DNA from: Anaerococcus octavius
Lineage (GTDB): Bacteria; Bacillota; Clostridia; Tissierellales; Peptoniphilaceae
Assembly: GCF_900445265.1 (NCBI RefSeq)
Contig: NZ_UFTA01000002.1
Location: forward strand, 496,001 to 560,000
Length of the DNA: 64,000 bases
Direction of reading: 5' to 3'
Shown here: positions 25,036 through 33,817 of the stretch, piece by piece
Layout of the letters: each line of letters begins with the position of its first letter
Position numbering within the stretch: position 1 is the first letter of the stretch
Position numbers and translations under genes: made by a program
Notes under the pieces: generated by a model
What the model was told of the DNA's origin: nothing
What the model saw: only the letters and a program-made list of their open reading frames with translations
The model's database searches: none

Positions 25036-26739
25036 ATGACTACTGAATACAAGGGAATAAAGGCTAGTAATGGTATAGCCATTGGTACAATATATTTATT
25101 TAATAGAGTAGAAGTTGTAGTTGATGATTCTAAAATAGATGAAAGCATGGTTGATGATGAAAAAAAACGTGTAAAAGCTGCAATTGATGATTATATAAAT
25201 GAATTAAATGACACAAATGGTGCAAATGAAGCGCAGATAAATATTGCAAATGCACATAAAGAATTACTTCAAGATCCATATTTTTCAGATACAATAGATG
25301 CAAAAATAGCCAAAGAATTTAAAAATTCAGAACTTGCACTTAATGAAACAATTAATGAAATGGTAGAAATAATGAGCCAAATTGATGACGAATACTTAAA
25401 AGAACGTGCAAGTGACTACAAGGATATAGGATACCAATTAATGTATAAACTAAAAGGAATTAAACCAAAAGACTTATCATTAATTGAAAAAGGATCCATA
25501 GTTATTTCAAAAGAACTAACACCATCTGATACTTCTAATATGAATAAAGAAAATGTTATTGGATTTGCAACTGATTTGGGTGGAAAAACTAGTCACACAT
25601 CAATAATTGCTCAAACATTAGATATTCCTGCCTTAGTAGGTATGCAAGATATATCAAGCAAAGTAAAGGGTGGAGAAAAAGCTATAATTGATGGTGATGA
25701 AGGAATAATAATTCTTGATCCTAGCGATGATTTAATTGCTGAATATGAAATAAAAGTAAAAGAGCAAAAAGAAAAACGTGAGAGATTACAAGAAGTAAAA
25801 GATAAAGAAGCGATTACAAGTGATGGCAAAAAGGTAGAAGTTTCTGCAAATATAGGAAACATAGAGGACTTGAAAATTGCCATCAATAACGGCTGTGATG
25901 GTGTAGGATTATTTAGAACTGAGCTTTTATATATGGAAAGTGATCACTTTCCAACAGAAGAAGAACAATTTGAAGTATATAAAGAAGCCACACAAATGCT
26001 AGGCGAAAAACCACTTATAATTAGAACTTTAGATATTGGTGGAGATAAGGGACTAGATTATTTCAACTTTCCAGTAGAAGACAATCCTTTTTTAGGATAT
26101 AGAGCTATCAGACTTTGCTTAGATCGCGAAGATATATTTATAACACAGCTAAAAGCTTTGATGAGAGCATCTGCATTTGGTAATCTAAAAATAATGATTC
26201 CAATGATTATTAATATTACAGAATTTAAAAGAACATTGGAATTAATAGATGAAATTAAAAAAGAATTTGATGAAAATGGAGTAGATTATAACAAAGACCT
26301 AGAAGTTGGAATTATGATCGAAACACCAGCATCAGTATTTATGGCTGATAAATTTATAAAATATGTTGATTTCTTTTCAATAGGTACTAACGATTTATCA
26401 CAATATACTCTTGCAGTTGATAGAGGTAATGAAAATATATCAGAATTATATTCAAATTATAATCCAGCTGTTTTAAGAGCTATCAAACGTGTAATTGATG
26501 AATCTCACAAGGCAGGCAAATGGACAGGTATGTGTGGGCAATTTGCATCTGATACTCAAGCTACAAAATTACTTTTAGGATTAGGTCTAGATGAATTTTC
26601 AGCGTCTTCTGCAAAAATTGCAGAAGTTAAGGATACTATTATAAAATCTAGTCAAAAAGAGGAAGAAGAATTTGCAAATGCTCTATTAGATATTGAAAGC
26701 CCTGAAGAAGTAGAAGAAAAGGTAAAAAAACACAATTGA
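25036..26739 (+). CDS. ptsI: PTS enzyme I (phosphoenolpyruvate-protein phosphotransferase)
   Basis: A 567-residue enzyme transferring phosphate from PEP to HPr. It shows the phosphohistidine H187 in GGKTSHTSIIAQTL, GCDGVGLFRTELLYM, the PEP-binding IRTLDIGGDKGLDYF, and the C-terminal FFSIGTNDLSQYTLAVDRGN and TGMCGQFASD with the active-site Cys. Full family length. AAGAAAGG precedes ATG 25036. Confidence 0.96.
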   Translation: MTTEYKGIKASNGIAIGTIYLFNRVEVVVDDSKIDESMVDDEKKRVKAAIDDYINELNDTNGANEAQINIANAHKELLQDPYFSDTIDAKIAKEFKNSELALNETINEMVEIMSQIDDEYLKERASDYKDIGYQLMYKLKGIKPKDLSLIEKGSIVISKELTPSDTSNMNKENVIGFATDLGGKTSHTSIIAQTLDIPALVGMQDISSKVKGGEKAIIDGDEGIIILDPSDDLIAEYEIKVKEQKEKRERLQEVKDKEAITSDGKKVEVSANIGNIEDLKIAINNGCDGVGLFRTELLYMESDHFPTEEEQFEVYKEATQMLGEKPLIIRTLDIGGDKGLDYFNFPVEDNPFLGYRAIRLCLDREDIFITQLKALMRASAFGNLKIMIPMIINITEFKRTLELIDEIKKEFDENGVDYNKDLEVGIMIETPASVFMADKFIKYVDFFSIGTNDLSQYTLAVDRGNENISELYSNYNPAVLRAIKRVIDESHKAGKWTGMCGQFASDTQATKLLLGLGLDEFSASSAKIAEVKDTIIKSSQKEEEEFANALLDIESPEEVEEKVKKHN

Positions 26740-26743
26740 TCAA

Positions 26744-27607
26744 ATGCCAGTTTATATTAAAAATCAAATTAAAAATATAAATTATTTTAAAAATAATGGT
26801 ATTAAAATAAAAGAAATAAATTTCATTAATCATGATAGGTATAGGGTTATGACAGAAAATCAAAAATTTGTTGTAAATTTATATGATAATGATACTTATC
26901 CAAAAATTGAGACTCTGGGGTTAAATAAGGAAGATATATTAGAAAAAGGTCAACTTGATCAAAATAATATATATCAAGTAAGTAAGTTAAATAAAATAAC
27001 TAATCTTTATGATTATTTAAAAAATCATAGCAAAAAAGATAACTATGATTTGGGTTTTAAGTTTGGAAAGATTCTTAAAAAAGTTCATGGTATTCCAATA
27101 GATGAAAAAGTAAATTGGTTTGAGATATTTAATACTAGAGCCAACTATCTTTTTTATATGCATGGAGTAAATGAATATATAGGCGATGATGACTATATTT
27201 TAATAGATTATATAAATGCAAATAAACACCTTACAAAAAATGTCAATCAAAGATATATTTTTAATAAATTAAACTATGAAAATATTCTTATAGATGAAAA
27301 CGGAAAAATAAGTATCTTTGGTTTAGATTTTAATAAGGTTGGAGATAGAGTGTATGATTTTGCAAGAATAAATTATTTTGCATTAGAATCTGAAGAATTT
27401 GTAAAAGGATGTTTTGACAGCTACTTTAAAGAAACAAAAGTTCCGGTTAAGTTTTATAGACTGTTAGCTTTATATGCCGCTTATAATATCTTGTATGATA
27501 TTGTAGAATATAGAGACAGTGATAAGTGTGCATATAATAAAGAAGAAATAGATGACCTTTTAAAAATCTATGATGATTTCAACACTTTTATTCCAACTTG
27601 GCTTTAA
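26744..27607 (+). CDS. APH/choline-kinase-fold protein, catalytic base missing
   Basis: A 287-residue protein of the aminoglycoside phosphotransferase/choline kinase fold. It keeps the late motif GLDFNKVGDRVYDFARINYF, equivalent to the DFD...GDPxxDLA of the family. At the catalytic loop (usually HGDLHxGNIL) it has FNKLNYENIL, so the His and catalytic Asp are replaced by F173 and K175 while N180 remains. It begins four bases after ptsI and is probably co-transcribed. A pseudokinase or a strongly diverged kinase; substrate unknown. Confidence 0.55.
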   Translation: MPVYIKNQIKNINYFKNNGIKIKEINFINHDRYRVMTENQKFVVNLYDNDTYPKIETLGLNKEDILEKGQLDQNNIYQVSKLNKITNLYDYLKNHSKKDNYDLGFKFGKILKKVHGIPIDEKVNWFEIFNTRANYLFYMHGVNEYIGDDDYILIDYINANKHLTKNVNQRYIFNKLNYENILIDENGKISIFGLDFNKVGDRVYDFARINYFALESEEFVKGCFDSYFKETKVPVKFYRLLALYAAYNILYDIVEYRDSDKCAYNKEEIDDLLKIYDDFNTFIPTWL

Positions 27608-27631
27608 AGAGGGCTTTATGCCTTCTTTTTT
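27607..27631 (+). terminator. Terminator
   Basis: AAGAGGGC and GCCTTCTT pair (one G-T) around TTTAT, followed by T residues, directly at the end of the kinase-fold gene. Confidence 0.7.
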
Positions 27632-27693
27632 ATGTGTCAATTGAATTTAAGAGTGATCTATGGTAAGCTTTTATTGTCAATTGGAGGTAATGT

Positions 27694-28530
27694 ATGAAAA
27701 AGAATATCAGTATTTTTGTAGGATCTATATTATTTGCAGTTGGAGTATATTTCTTCCTTCTACAACATAATATAGCGGCAGGAGGTATTTCGGGGATTGC
27801 TCTTATACTTTCAAATTTATTTGGTTTTAATGTTGGTACAATAAACTTAATCTTAAATGCTATTGTATTAACTCTTGGTGCTATTTTTATAAGTGTAAAG
27901 TTTGTAAAAAGATCGATATTATCAGCTGCAACTGTATCAATATCCTTGATACTTTTAGAAAAAATTTTTCCTAATACTATATTAACAGATGATATAATTC
28001 TTAACGCTGTTTTTGGTCCTTTGATAATATCACTTGGTATGGGACTTATATTCTATAACGGAGGATCTACAGGAAGTACTGATGTTATAGCTACCATAAT
28101 TAATAAGTACACAAATATACCTATACATATAAGTTTATTTGCAACAGATTTTATAGTAATTATCTTTTCGATTTTTGTAATTGGATTTGAAAAATCATTA
28201 TATGCAATATTAGTAATTATGATTCAAGACATGGCCTTAAATAATGTTATACAAGGTCTTGGTAGAAAAATTGCAATATTTGTTATAAGTGATAAATATG
28301 AAGAAATAAATGAACTATTAATTAATAAATACCGTAGAGGGGTAACTTTACTTCATGCAGAGGGTGGCTTTACTGGTAGAGAAAAAAAATTAATACTTAC
28401 AATATCTACTAATAGAAGATATCCTTTAATTAGAGAAGATATTCTAGAAACAGATGATAAAGCATTTATATTTACACATACTATTTCAGAAGTCTTTGGG
28501 GAAGGATTTACAACAAAAGAGTTAGGTTAG
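27694..28530 (+). CDS. YitT-family membrane protein
   Basis: A 278-residue protein. The first ~200 residues hold five or six hydrophobic helices with the YitT pattern (HNIAAGGISGIALILSNLFG and NGGSTGSTDVIATIINKYTN). The last ~80 residues form a DUF2179 domain (RRGVTLLHAEGGFTGREKKL). Members are multipass membrane proteins of undefined transport function. GGAGG precedes the ATG. Confidence 0.88.
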   Translation: MKKNISIFVGSILFAVGVYFFLLQHNIAAGGISGIALILSNLFGFNVGTINLILNAIVLTLGAIFISVKFVKRSILSAATVSISLILLEKIFPNTILTDDIILNAVFGPLIISLGMGLIFYNGGSTGSTDVIATIINKYTNIPIHISLFATDFIVIIFSIFVIGFEKSLYAILVIMIQDMALNNVIQGLGRKIAIFVISDKYEEINELLINKYRRGVTLLHAEGGFTGREKKLILTISTNRRYPLIREDILETDDKAFIFTHTISEVFGEGFTTKELG

Positions 28531-28539
28531 GAGATAATT

Positions 28540-29349
28540 ATTAAAGAATTTAAAATAAAAAGATTTAATAAAAATAAGGCATATTTAGCAACTAAATTTG
28601 GAGATGCTGTTATTGACAAAAATGAAGTCAAGGATAAAAACCAGGGTGATCGTGTAAAAGCTTATATTTATCAAGACTTAAATAATGTTTTAAGAGCGGC
28701 TACAGATTTTCCTTATGAAATTAATAAAGTCTATGAGCTAAAAGCGGTTAAGATAGACAAAAAGGGTGTATATTTTCAAATGCCAAATAAAAATCATATA
28801 TTTATGCCTTTTTCTGAAAGAACATATAGAGTTATTTTAGATATGACTTATCCTGTAGCCTTTAAAGTTGATAGCAATGGGGAAATTTATCTTACCTCGA
28901 AGATTAGAGATTTATTAACTACAGACCATGATTTTCATGAAAATGATGAAGTTAGTGGCAGAATTTATTCTATAAATAAATCTATAGGAGCTTTTGTAGC
29001 AATAGATAACAAGTACGACTCACTTTTAAGAATAGATGAGCTTAAAGGAGTTTTTGTTGAAGGTGAATTGGTACATGCTAGGGTAAAAGAAGTAAAAGAT
29101 GATGGTAAGATAGAGCTATCTTTAAGGCAAAGAGCCTATCTAGAAATAGATAATGATAGTGATAAAATACTAGATTATCTTTATGAAAATGGTGGCTTAG
29201 CTTATTTATCAGACAAATCTAGTCCATCAAAAATCAACAAAATATTTGGCATGAGTAAATCAAGCTTTAAACGTGCTATTGGAAGATTATATAAGAACAA
29301 TGATATCAAAATTTTTGATAACAGAATAGAATTAGTAAAGAGGATATAA
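28540..29349 (+). CDS. cvfB: CvfB, S1-domain RNA-binding protein, AUU start
   Basis: A 269-residue CvfB homologue: an N-terminal S1-like domain, a central S1 domain (DEVSGRIYSINKSIGAFVAI) and a C-terminal winged helix (DKSSPSKINKIFGMSKSSFK). The coding frame extends to the yitT stop, but there is no ATG, GTG or TTG before 28780, which lies beyond the first S1 domain. AGGAG at 28529-28533 is six bases from ATT 28540, so AUU is the likely start, as in infC. The upstream 80 codons have clear S1 character. In Staphylococcus CvfB affects virulence-factor expression. Confidence 0.8.
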   Translation: MKEFKIKRFNKNKAYLATKFGDAVIDKNEVKDKNQGDRVKAYIYQDLNNVLRAATDFPYEINKVYELKAVKIDKKGVYFQMPNKNHIFMPFSERTYRVILDMTYPVAFKVDSNGEIYLTSKIRDLLTTDHDFHENDEVSGRIYSINKSIGAFVAIDNKYDSLLRIDELKGVFVEGELVHARVKEVKDDGKIELSLRQRAYLEIDNDSDKILDYLYENGGLAYLSDKSSPSKINKIFGMSKSSFKRAIGRLYKNNDIKIFDNRIELVKRI

Positions 29350-30089
29350 TGACAGAAAATAAATTATTAGCAGAAGTAAATGGTAAACAAATATTTTTAA
29401 GCGATGTATATGAATTAATGCAAGGTATGCAAGATAGTGAAAGATTCAATAACGAAGAAGGTATTCACGTTCTTACAGATGAACTCATCAACCAAGAACT
29501 AATTTTAAAAGATGCTAAAGAACAAAAGTATGATCAAGATGATGAGTTTATTGAAGAACTAGAAACTGTAAAAGATAATATGCTTAAAAATTATGCTATG
29601 CATAAACTTTTTGATAATATAGAAATATCAGATGATGAATTAAAAGAATATTATGAAAAAAATAAAGAATCATTATTCTCACCGGTAACATACACAGCTA
29701 GTCATATTTTGATAGAAGATTTAGAACAAGCAAATAAAATTTATGAAGAAATAAATGAAGGTCTAGATTTTGCTAAAGCAGCTGAAGAATATTCTAAGGA
29801 TCCATCAGCTAATAATGGTGGACAATTAGGAACATTTCCTAAGGGTGTTATGGTAAAAGAATTCCAAGAAGGACTTGATTCTATGGAAGTGGGAGAAATT
29901 TCAAAACCAGTTAAAACACAATTTGGCTACCACCTAATAAAATTAGATGATAAAAAAGAAAAAAATACTAGCTTTGAAGAAATTAAAGATCAAGTTAGAT
30001 CAACTTATGAGATGATAAAAAGACAAGAAGTATATGTAGAATTAGTAAATAAATTAGCAAAAAATGCTGAGGTTAAAAAATTCTACTAG
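29349..30089 (+). CDS. PrsA/SurA-type peptidyl-prolyl isomerase (parvulin)
   Basis: A 246-residue protein with an N-terminal helical chaperone part (1-110, ADVNGKQI-like LAEVNGKQIFLSDVYELMQG) and a parvulin domain (about 113-205: YTASHILIEDLEQANKIYEE, PSANNGGQLGTFPKGVM, VKTQFGYHLIKLDD). There is no signal peptide or lipobox, so unlike PrsA it should stay in the cytoplasm. Its ATG shares a base with the cvfB stop. Confidence 0.82.
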   Translation: MTENKLLAEVNGKQIFLSDVYELMQGMQDSERFNNEEGIHVLTDELINQELILKDAKEQKYDQDDEFIEELETVKDNMLKNYAMHKLFDNIEISDDELKEYYEKNKESLFSPVTYTASHILIEDLEQANKIYEEINEGLDFAKAAEEYSKDPSANNGGQLGTFPKGVMVKEFQEGLDSMEVGEISKPVKTQFGYHLIKLDDKKEKNTSFEEIKDQVRSTYEMIKRQEVYVELVNKLAKNAEVKKFY

Positions 30090-30098
30090 GCAAAGCTT

Positions 30099-31481
30099 AT
30101 GGATTATGATAATTTAAATAGTAATCTAAAATATAATATTGAGCATACTATGGGATATGCAGATGTAGAAACATCTACAGATCTAGTAAATAAGTTTATA
30201 TTAGAAAAAGCCAATGACCACAATTATGAAGTCATAGACTTATTAGATTCTTACTATATAAAAAAAGGTGTGTCACCAAAGGCTATCATTCATCTAAATA
30301 CTGATTCCAATTTTTTGCATAAAAATTTGGAATTGGATCAAAACGATGGAGCGAGGATTATAGCAGGCAAAAATATATATTTATTTAATGCTATTTTTGT
30401 TATAGCAGCTCTTTTGGATTTATCTACAAATGATTTTGATGTATTAATCACTAATAATAATATACAAAAAGATATAAAAAATTACAGTAGTTTAAAAGAT
30501 ATAATTAGATCTGATAATGTTATTAACCTTAATCTACATCAATCAAGATGTATAGCTGATGAATTCAGTGCTCTAAATTTATTAAATATAAAAGTTCCAG
30601 TTCTTAGAAAAGAACTGGAATATTCTTTTAAAACCTTTAGATTATCTTTGAATAATCTAATAGGTGGACATACTGGTGAAGACTTAGATAAGGTTAGAGT
30701 TAACTCTATTAAAGCTACAATGGGTTTGGTTAGAAAAATAAAATCTAAAGTAGATTTAGATATATTAAAACTTCAAGGTGGAGATAGATACGATTATATA
30801 CCTAATTTTGCCAGTGTAGATTTTGCAATAAATTGCCAATATGAAAATGAATTAATTAATACATTCAAACTTTATAAAAATGAATACATAGAAAAGAATC
30901 TGAAATATGAGCCGGATATGGATATTGATTTAAGTGAAATAACTGTTTCAAATATAAATCCCATATCTGATGCGTCATTTAGCTACCTATCATCATTTGT
31001 AGAATTAATACCTACTGGTGCTTATGCAGTAAATTCAAATAACAATCAATTGATAAGCTCTTTAAATTTATCTACGGTAAGGACATTTGAAGATTATATA
31101 AACTTTATAATCGTATTAAGATCTCTATCAGAAGAAAGCATGAATGAGATGTTAGAAAAAGTTAAGACTGCAGCAAGTATAAGTAATAGTAAAGCCTTAA
31201 CAGGATTAAGCTTACCTAGATGGAAAAATTCTGACACTAGTCTTACAGAAATATTTACCAAATCCTATGAAGAATTGACCGGTGATCAGTTAGAAGTAGT
31301 TAAAACTCAATATTCACTGGACTCCAGCATGATATTTTTTGACTTAGATGTTAAGATTGTATCATTAGGGGTAGAATATAAACAAAGAGATGATAATACG
31401 TTTTTTACAGATTTAGCAGATATAATTGCTGTTATAAATGTTATAGATAACGTATTAACACATATTAAAATAAGGAGCTAA
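30099..31481 (+). CDS. M20C (PepD-like) peptidase homologue lacking metal ligands
   Basis: A 460-residue protein with the PepD (Xaa-His dipeptidase) architecture. The lid-domain motif NLIGGHTGEDLDKVRVNSIK matches the family's LKGGHSGxxIxKxRxNAxK. The metal site is dismantled: GHLDMV becomes LNTDSN (N67 for His), the bridging Asp in LGADNGIG becomes F96 in YLFNAIF, TDEETG becomes TNNNIQ, and C-terminal HAGLEC becomes QYSLDS. The frame is intact and of normal length, so selection seems to keep the protein. Probable non-catalytic role. Confidence 0.7.
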   Translation: MDYDNLNSNLKYNIEHTMGYADVETSTDLVNKFILEKANDHNYEVIDLLDSYYIKKGVSPKAIIHLNTDSNFLHKNLELDQNDGARIIAGKNIYLFNAIFVIAALLDLSTNDFDVLITNNNIQKDIKNYSSLKDIIRSDNVINLNLHQSRCIADEFSALNLLNIKVPVLRKELEYSFKTFRLSLNNLIGGHTGEDLDKVRVNSIKATMGLVRKIKSKVDLDILKLQGGDRYDYIPNFASVDFAINCQYENELINTFKLYKNEYIEKNLKYEPDMDIDLSEITVSNINPISDASFSYLSSFVELIPTGAYAVNSNNNQLISSLNLSTVRTFEDYINFIIVLRSLSEESMNEMLEKVKTAASISNSKALTGLSLPRWKNSDTSLTEIFTKSYEELTGDQLEVVKTQYSLDSSMIFFDLDVKIVSLGVEYKQRDDNTFFTDLADIIAVINVIDNVLTHIKIRS

Positions 31482-31482
31482 T

Positions 31483-31869
31483 ATGACAGAAAAAATTGAA
31501 CTTCATGGACATGAATTAGAATTTCAAAAAAATAGCGGTAAAGCTGTTATTGAAATAGACTTAGGAGAAGTATCTGACGAATGCTACTTAGTAGATGTTT
31601 TTTCGGTAGACGGAACAGACTATGTAGCACTTATTTCTAGTGAATCTAATGAAATTTATATTTTCTATTATGAAGATTCTTTTGAAAATGATGAAATAGA
31701 TTTAAAAGTTGTAGATGATGAAGAAGAATTGGATAAAGTATTCCATTTATTTACTCACTATTGGGATGACGAATCATTAGATAAACTTGTAGATGATTAT
31801 GATAATGACATCGAACATTTTGCTGATGATGAACAAGTAATAGAGGATAATGATACACTAGATGAATAA
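31483..31869 (+). CDS. DUF1292 family protein
   Basis: A very acidic 128-residue protein. The first ~90 residues match DUF1292 (YLVDVFSVDGTDYVALISSE, then IYIFYYED and a helix ending LDKVFHLF). The rest is an Asp/Glu-rich tail. Function is unknown; such proteins are common next to translation and RNA-metabolism genes in Clostridia. Its end overlaps the next gene by 8 bp. Confidence 0.8.
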   Translation: MTEKIELHGHELEFQKNSGKAVIEIDLGEVSDECYLVDVFSVDGTDYVALISSESNEIYIFYYEDSFENDEIDLKVVDDEEELDKVFHLFTHYWDDESLDKLVDDYDNDIEHFADDEQVIEDNDTLDE

Positions 31870-32806
31870 TCCTTATTATTCAATTAGCCAGTACTATAAA
31901 GATACCTACGGGCAAAAGGTTTATAAATTGCCAGTAAAACTTTCACTAACTTGTCCAAATAGAGATGGAGCAACTTGTTATGGCGGCTGCATATTTTGTG
32001 GAGAGAGTGGAGGGAGCTTTGAAAATCTACCTTCATATATGACTGTAGATGAGCAATTAGAAAAAAATAAAGATTATATAGGCTCTAGGTATAAAGCAAA
32101 AAAGTTTATTGCATATTTTCAAAATTTCACCAATACTTATATGTCTTTGGAGGAATTTAAACAAGTTATTAGTGCTTGTGACAAGGATTATATAGTAGCA
32201 GTTTCTATTTCAACCAGATCTGATTGTATAACAGAAGATAAACTAATATTTTTAGAAGAATGGTCAATTGAAACTGACAAAGATATTGTTTTTGAATTAG
32301 GATTACAGACTTCAAATTATAGGACCTTGGAAATTTTAAATAGAGGTGAGGACTTAGCTGATTTTATATATGCATGCAATTTGATAAATAGATATAATTT
32401 TAGAATATGTACGCATGTAATCTTGTCCCTACCATGGGATGATATAAAAGATGTTAGGCAAACTGCTAGAATTATAAATGCTTTAAATATAAAAGAAGTT
32501 AAGATTCATTCATTATTTATAATAAAAGATACAAAACTTTATCAAATGTATGAGAATAATGAATTTGAAATGCCAAGCAAAAACGACTATGAAGTAAATG
32601 TAATAGAATTTTTAAGAACAATTAATCCAGATATAGCTGTCCAAAGACTTGTAGGTAGAGCACCACAAGAAGAAACATGTTTTTGTAACCGGGATACTTC
32701 TTGGTGGCTAATAAGAGATGAAATCATTGAAACTATGAATAAAAACGGATATATCCAAGGAGATAAATCCGAACGTATAATTTTTGATAAAATCAAGGGG
32801 GTATAA
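31862..32806 (+). CDS. TIGR01212 radical SAM protein (YtqA-like)
   Basis: A 314-residue radical SAM enzyme. The iron-sulfur Cys set is CPNRDGATCYGGCIFC (cluster Cys around residues 30-45), followed by the family's LGLQTSNYRTLEILNRGED and HVILSLPWDD. The C-terminal RAPQEETCFCNRD with further Cys is typical of the group. The substrate is not established; YtqA-type proteins may modify RNA. AUG 31862 overlaps the DUF1292 gene. Confidence 0.88.
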   Translation: MNNPYYSISQYYKDTYGQKVYKLPVKLSLTCPNRDGATCYGGCIFCGESGGSFENLPSYMTVDEQLEKNKDYIGSRYKAKKFIAYFQNFTNTYMSLEEFKQVISACDKDYIVAVSISTRSDCITEDKLIFLEEWSIETDKDIVFELGLQTSNYRTLEILNRGEDLADFIYACNLINRYNFRICTHVILSLPWDDIKDVRQTARIINALNIKEVKIHSLFIIKDTKLYQMYENNEFEMPSKNDYEVNVIEFLRTINPDIAVQRLVGRAPQEETCFCNRDTSWWLIRDEIIETMNKNGYIQGDKSERIIFDKIKGV

Positions 32807-32808
32807 GA

Positions 32809-33228
32809 ATGATTTATTATGTACTAGGACAATCAGGAACAGGAAAAACACAATATCTTGTAGATAAAGCTAATAAAGATAAAGAAAATAATTTAAACAA
32901 TATTGTTTTTGTCAACACTGATGATGATAAAACTAGAATTTTAGATCACAAGGTAAGAGTAATTAATGCAAAATCTTATGGTATTTGCTGTATATGCTCA
33001 CTAAAAGGATTTATTGCTGGTATATTAGCTCGTGACTACGATATTGGAAAAGTTTATGTTGATGGAATCTATGATATACTTGATTTAGATAGCGAAAATT
33101 TAGAAAAATTAACAAATGAACTAAATGAACTTTCTGAATATGCAAAAGCTGACATCTATCTTGGATTAAACTGGTCAAAAGACGATATCCCTGAATCAAC
33201 TAAAGCTAATATAATTGAAGTTGAATAA
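32809..33228 (+). CDS. Small P-loop NTPase of unknown role
   Basis: A 139-residue protein with a Walker A loop at the very N-terminus (GQSGTGKTQYL) and alternating strands and helices. A hydrophobic strand ending in Asp (GKVYVDGIYDILDLD) may serve as Walker B. Similar short ATP-binding proteins occur in many Clostridia, but I know no assigned function. It follows the radical SAM gene by two bases and ends at a terminator. Confidence 0.6.
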   Translation: MIYYVLGQSGTGKTQYLVDKANKDKENNLNNIVFVNTDDDKTRILDHKVRVINAKSYGICCICSLKGFIAGILARDYDIGKVYVDGIYDILDLDSENLEKLTNELNELSEYAKADIYLGLNWSKDDIPESTKANIIEVE

Positions 33229-33242
33229 TATAATGGTGTTTG

Positions 33243-33266
33243 ACCGTCTCTTAGAGGCGGTTTTTT
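33243..33266 (+). terminator. Terminator
   Basis: ACCGTCTC and GAGGCGGT pair (one G-T) around TTA, followed by six T. Only four bases separate it from the next ATG. Confidence 0.8.
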
Positions 33267-33270
33267 AATT

Positions 33271-33816
33271 ATGATGAATGAAAATGAAAAATTGGAGCTA
33301 TTTGAAACTTTCAGAAAGGAATCCATAGATTTATTGGAAGAATCAAAGGTAGATAAGGAAACATTCCTATCCGCCAATCTAGCTTTTTTAGACAAACTTA
33401 ATCTCAAACCTTTTACATCTATTAAAAGTACAAGAGAAGCCTTATATAATTATCATTATTACAATCTCTTGGCTAAAAAATCAAATTTAGAAGCTCAAAA
33501 AATAATTCACAATCCCAAAAAGAAGAAACAATATGTTAAACGTATAAATCAAAGGGAAAATTATTACTACCTAAAAGATATAGCTACTCTTAGATTTTTA
33601 GAGATTATTGACTATAAAAATATAGAAAGTTATTACATAATTTTAAAGTCTAATAGGTTAAAAGGAGAAATTTTTGAAATCCATGTCAAGTCCATGCAAC
33701 AGGCTATACTTCACTCTAAAAATAAAGTGATTTTACAAAAATTAAGAGAACACAAAGTTTTTGATGAAGAAGAAAGACAATCATTAATTGATTCTTATGT
33801 AAATAAAACATATTAA
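33271..33816 (+). CDS. Hypothetical protein (DUF6648-like)
   Basis: A 181-residue, highly basic helical protein (TREALYNYHYYNLLAKKSNL, HNPKKKKQYVKRINQRENYY). It resembles the DUF6648 group of Clostridia, by memory only. ATG 33271 stands immediately after a terminator T-run with no Shine-Dalgarno; ATG 33274 is equivalent. The next gene starts one base after its stop. Confidence 0.6.
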   Translation: MMNENEKLELFETFRKESIDLLEESKVDKETFLSANLAFLDKLNLKPFTSIKSTREALYNYHYYNLLAKKSNLEAQKIIHNPKKKKQYVKRINQRENYYYLKDIATLRFLEIIDYKNIESYYIILKSNRLKGEIFEIHVKSMQQAILHSKNKVILQKLREHKVFDEEERQSLIDSYVNKTY

Positions 33817-33817
33817 T

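Noticed and set aside
27635-27682. Two copies of TGTCAATTG before yitT
   Set aside because: Nine bases in AT-rich DNA is not enough to support a regulatory element.
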